Shown one piece after another: positions 61,785-64,000 of a DNA stretch of 64,000 bases. Below the pieces are notes generated by a model, which saw only the letters and a list, made by a program, of their open reading frames with translations, did no database searches and was not told the DNA's origin. Location of the stretch: assembly GCF_003710915.1 (NCBI RefSeq), contig NZ_RHHR01000009.1:237459-301458 (forward strand), in the 5' to 3' direction. A program made the translations under genes and the position numbers. Numbering within the stretch: the stretch's first letter is position 1; the number at the start of each line of letters is the position of its first letter. The stretch is from Brevibacillus invocatus. GTDB taxonomy: Bacteria > Bacillota > Bacilli > Brevibacillales > Brevibacillaceae.

Positions 61785-63824
61785 CTACAGCTCCTCTTCT
61801 ACTACCCTTAAGGAGATACCCTTCTCGGCAAAACGTTGCAGCACATGGTTCGCATCTTCCATGCTGGTGTTGGAAAGCAGGATGACGAGACGGTTCTCTG
61901 CATCAAGGCCCGTATAATCTGTCTCTCGCAACATGCCATCGATCAAATCTGCATGTTCTGCCAATATCATGTCCTTCTTGCTCGCTCTAAGCAGCAGATA
62001 AGGGGTTTGATGCTGTTCCTTGGCCAGCCTCTTGGTCTTGAGGATGTTTTGGAATGCTTCATAGCGCAGAAGAGAGGTTCCCGCCACATATCGCTGATTT
62101 TCGGTAGCTTCGATGTAGGCAAAAGCCTTGGAGAGAGCTGACGATACCAGATCGGTCGTTATTTTAAGCAAGTTTTGGTGATAGAGCGAAAACTTTTCAA
62201 AGGACAGGCCGTCGATCGCTACTACTGCCGCAATCTGATCGTGATAGTAGATCGGAGCGCACATGAGCGGAGCACCGTCGGACAGGTCTTTATTGATAAA
62301 GACCTTGCCATCCCGCAAAACGGTGGTAATGAATTCATGCTGCTCCACCTTCAGCGATTTCGGCGCCTGTGTATCATTCTTGCTGGAATGCGCCACTAAG
62401 CGAAGAAAAGTTCGACTGCGGTTGACCGTGTAGATGGAGACGTTCGGCACGCTCATAATCGATCTGACGACATTTACCGTGGCATTGAAGACATGCTCAG
62501 GTTCAAGGCTCTCCAGCTCTTTGGTAATGGAGTAAATTTTCCCATAGCTGTCGCCCGATTTCAGGATGCGAAGCTGCAGTTCATCCTTTACTTCACGCAC
62601 TTCGTTGTAGACACCATTCAAAAATTCATATCTGCCTTCCAGCTCCTGAATTTTTTGCTCCTGGTTCTGGATTTGCGCATTCTTGCGATCAATAGAATAG
62701 CCAACAACGAGCCCAATAAACAGATAGATCGCGATCTGGAAGAAGAAATCGGTATCATACAATAGTGAAATAAGTTCACGTCCATCCAATATCTTCTGAT
62801 AGATGTACAGCCCGATGGACAAGACGACAGCGAGGACGGATTGGCGATTGCCGTACAGATTACCCATGATGGTGATATAAAACAATTTCACATCAATTGC
62901 GCCGTACGCCCCGTACTGTTGACTGAGCGTCAGCCATGCTGTAAGAGCGAACGCCAGGAGATTTTCGGCATAGGGCATCAGCCGTTTGAAAAGATGCAGC
63001 GATGTAGTCGTAAAAGCAGAAGGCTCGACTGCGATCGAGGCAGCCGCTTCTTTTTTCGTCATCTCCTGTTCGAAGTAGGTATATGTACGTTGAATCCCTT
63101 CCTCGACTGTATACATGGGGGTCCAATCCAGATCCCGCTTTATCTTGGTGTTATCCAGCACGGATCGCTCGATATCTCCTGGTCGCTTGTCTACGTAAAC
63201 GACTTGCTCTTGTTTCAGATCCCGTACGTGATACATGGATTCTACGAGTGTATTGACGCTTGTTTCGATTCCAGTCGACAGATTATAAACGCCCGTCAGC
63301 TGAGCATAGGAAGAGCGGTAAATGGCATCAGCTACGTCCTCCACATAAATGAAATCCCGTGTCTGGCTGCCATCTCCGTGAATGTGGAGTGGTTGTCCAG
63401 TCAATACGCGGTTCATAAAGATGGAGACAACTCCGCCTTCTCCCAGTGCGTCCTGTCTTGGACCATACACATTGGAAAAACGGAATCCCTGTGTCTGCAA
63501 TCCGTACAATTCCTTCCACTTGGAACAGTACGATTCCCCGACCCATTTGCTTATCCCATATGGAGAAATGGGAGAGCAGGAAGCATTCTCAGCAATAGGC
63601 AGCTCTGTCTTTACACCATATACAGCTGCAGACGACGCATAAATAAACTTAGCTATGTTGTATTTCTTGGACAGACTCAACATATGGACCAATCCAAGTA
63701 CATTGGATTCGGAGTCTTGCATCGGGTTTGCAATTGATGTGATGACGCTAACCTGAGCAGCCATGTGGATCACCACGTCGATTTTATTGGCACGAAAAAC
63801 CTCTTCGCATTTCGCGTCCTCCAC
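61785..63824 (-). CDS. pelD: PelD-like c-di-GMP receptor fused to a truncated NAD-dependent epimerase
   Basis: A 679-aa open frame. Residues 1-about 250 are the C-terminal two thirds of a UDP-sugar epimerase (HMAAQVSV, ASSAAVYG, the catalytic YGISK and NVYGPRQDALG). The NAD-binding GxxGxxG is missing in this frame and in all three minus frames of the 176 bases left in the window. About 285-375 are four membrane helices, about 420-560 a GAF domain and about 575-679 a degenerate GGDEF domain. The last has RETD (633-636) immediately upstream of where GGDEF should be, the RxxD c-di-GMP site used by PelD. It is the first pel gene visible. The GTG at 63824 is doubtful as a true start. Confidence 0.78.
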   Translation of the reverse strand: MEDAKCEEVFRANKIDVVIHMAAQVSVITSIANPMQDSESNVLGLVHMLSLSKKYNIAKFIYASSAAVYGVKTELPIAENASCSPISPYGISKWVGESYCSKWKELYGLQTQGFRFSNVYGPRQDALGEGGVVSIFMNRVLTGQPLHIHGDGSQTRDFIYVEDVADAIYRSSYAQLTGVYNLSTGIETSVNTLVESMYHVRDLKQEQVVYVDKRPGDIERSVLDNTKIKRDLDWTPMYTVEEGIQRTYTYFEQEMTKKEAAASIAVEPSAFTTTSLHLFKRLMPYAENLLAFALTAWLTLSQQYGAYGAIDVKLFYITIMGNLYGNRQSVLAVVLSIGLYIYQKILDGRELISLLYDTDFFFQIAIYLFIGLVVGYSIDRKNAQIQNQEQKIQELEGRYEFLNGVYNEVREVKDELQLRILKSGDSYGKIYSITKELESLEPEHVFNATVNVVRSIMSVPNVSIYTVNRSRTFLRLVAHSSKNDTQAPKSLKVEQHEFITTVLRDGKVFINKDLSDGAPLMCAPIYYHDQIAAVVAIDGLSFEKFSLYHQNLLKITTDLVSSALSKAFAYIEATENQRYVAGTSLLRYEAFQNILKTKRLAKEQHQTPYLLLRASKKDMILAEHADLIDGMLRETDYTGLDAENRLVILLSNTSMEDANHVLQRFAEKGISLRVVEEEL

Positions 63825-64000
63825 CGACAGAATATATCCTTTATGCTTGAAATCACTAGCGTTGCATAAAAAATGCGTTTGTGATTTGTCGAAGTATTCT
63901 GAATGAAATCTTCAGCTTCCCAACCAAAAACGACAGCAACCAAGCAAAAGGTAGCTCTATCCATTTGGTAGTTTTATACATTTATTGCATTAGTGACAAC
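63825..64000 (-). other. Right edge, upstream of the epimerase fragment
   Basis: These 176 bases hold no epimerase N-terminus. The epimerase frame can be read back to about NASDFKHKGYILSVED before a stop. A separate minus-strand frame of 41 codons (63856-63981, MYKTTKWIELPFAWLL and so on, ending FFMQR) overlaps it. It may be the tail of an inserted gene such as a transposase, but I cannot name it. Confidence 0.35.

Noticed and set aside
63770..63964. 64-codon minus frame as the epimerase N-terminus
   Set aside because: It is out of frame with the epimerase, lacks GxxGxxG and shows no Rossmann pattern.

Overview
The window reads as chromosome of a Gram-positive Bacillota, most like Brevibacillus or another Paenibacillaceae genus. 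This rests on strong AGGAGG-type ribosome sites, lipoprotein-type substrate-binding proteins, Fur boxes of the Bacillus 7-1-7 type, a bacterial nitric oxide synthase, a YcgT/YumC-type ferredoxin reductase, GHL10 and DUF4097 proteins and a Gram-positive pel locus. Genus is inferred. I saw no tRNA, rRNA, CRISPR array, complete insertion sequence or prophage.

Layout. 1-4.9 kb: Fur-controlled iron uptake, with a ferric-iron binding protein cut by the left edge and a yclNOPQ-type catechol siderophore importer. 5.0-5.7 kb: a DUF4097 lipoprotein. 5.95-22.3 kb: the most unusual block, seven minus-strand genes (GAP1-N2-like membrane protein, zinc-ribbon GTPase, 211-aa unknown, membrane VWA protein, coiled-coil protein that I read as a degenerate tubulin-like protein, large tubulin-like GTPase, second VWA receptor-like protein). 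Three plus-strand genes diverge from them (49-aa membrane peptide, zinc-ribbon membrane protein, membrane SH3 protein). 22.4-24 kb: GHL10 glycoside hydrolase. 24-27.8 kb: N-terminally short ECF sigma factor, nitric oxide synthase, an orphan Fur box with a gene remnant, and a decayed MATE exporter. 28-36.5 kb: two sulfonate/nitrate/taurine-type ABC importers, the second co-transcribed with an aminotransferase and an iron-type dehydrogenase. 36.7-43.7 kb: a secreted beta-helix/Ig protein and a two-component system, linked by a shared 20-bp palindrome. 43.7-47.5 kb: purine salvage pair, Crp/Fnr regulator and flavohemoglobin with a perfect Crp/Fnr box. 47.5-53 kb: a chimeric gene remnant, ferredoxin reductase and a hydroxamate siderophore importer sharing a Fur box. 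53-64 kb: a Gram-positive pel exopolysaccharide operon with a VTC-type polyphosphate polymerase, a DUF4956 protein and CotH kinase fused to PelG.

How they work together. Three iron importers and a flavin reductase sit under Fur. NO is made by Nos and destroyed by Hmp, probably under the Crp-family neighbour. The Pel proteins form a membrane synthase gated by c-di-GMP through PelD. The GTPase/tubulin/VWA block looks like a membrane-spanning NTP-driven sensor or effector assembly of unknown purpose. Several genes between 24 and 64 kb are truncated or chimeric (sigma factor, remnant after the orphan Fur box, MATE, YhgE-KDPG aldolase, epimerase), so either the strain carries many small deletions or the assembly has collapsed joints.
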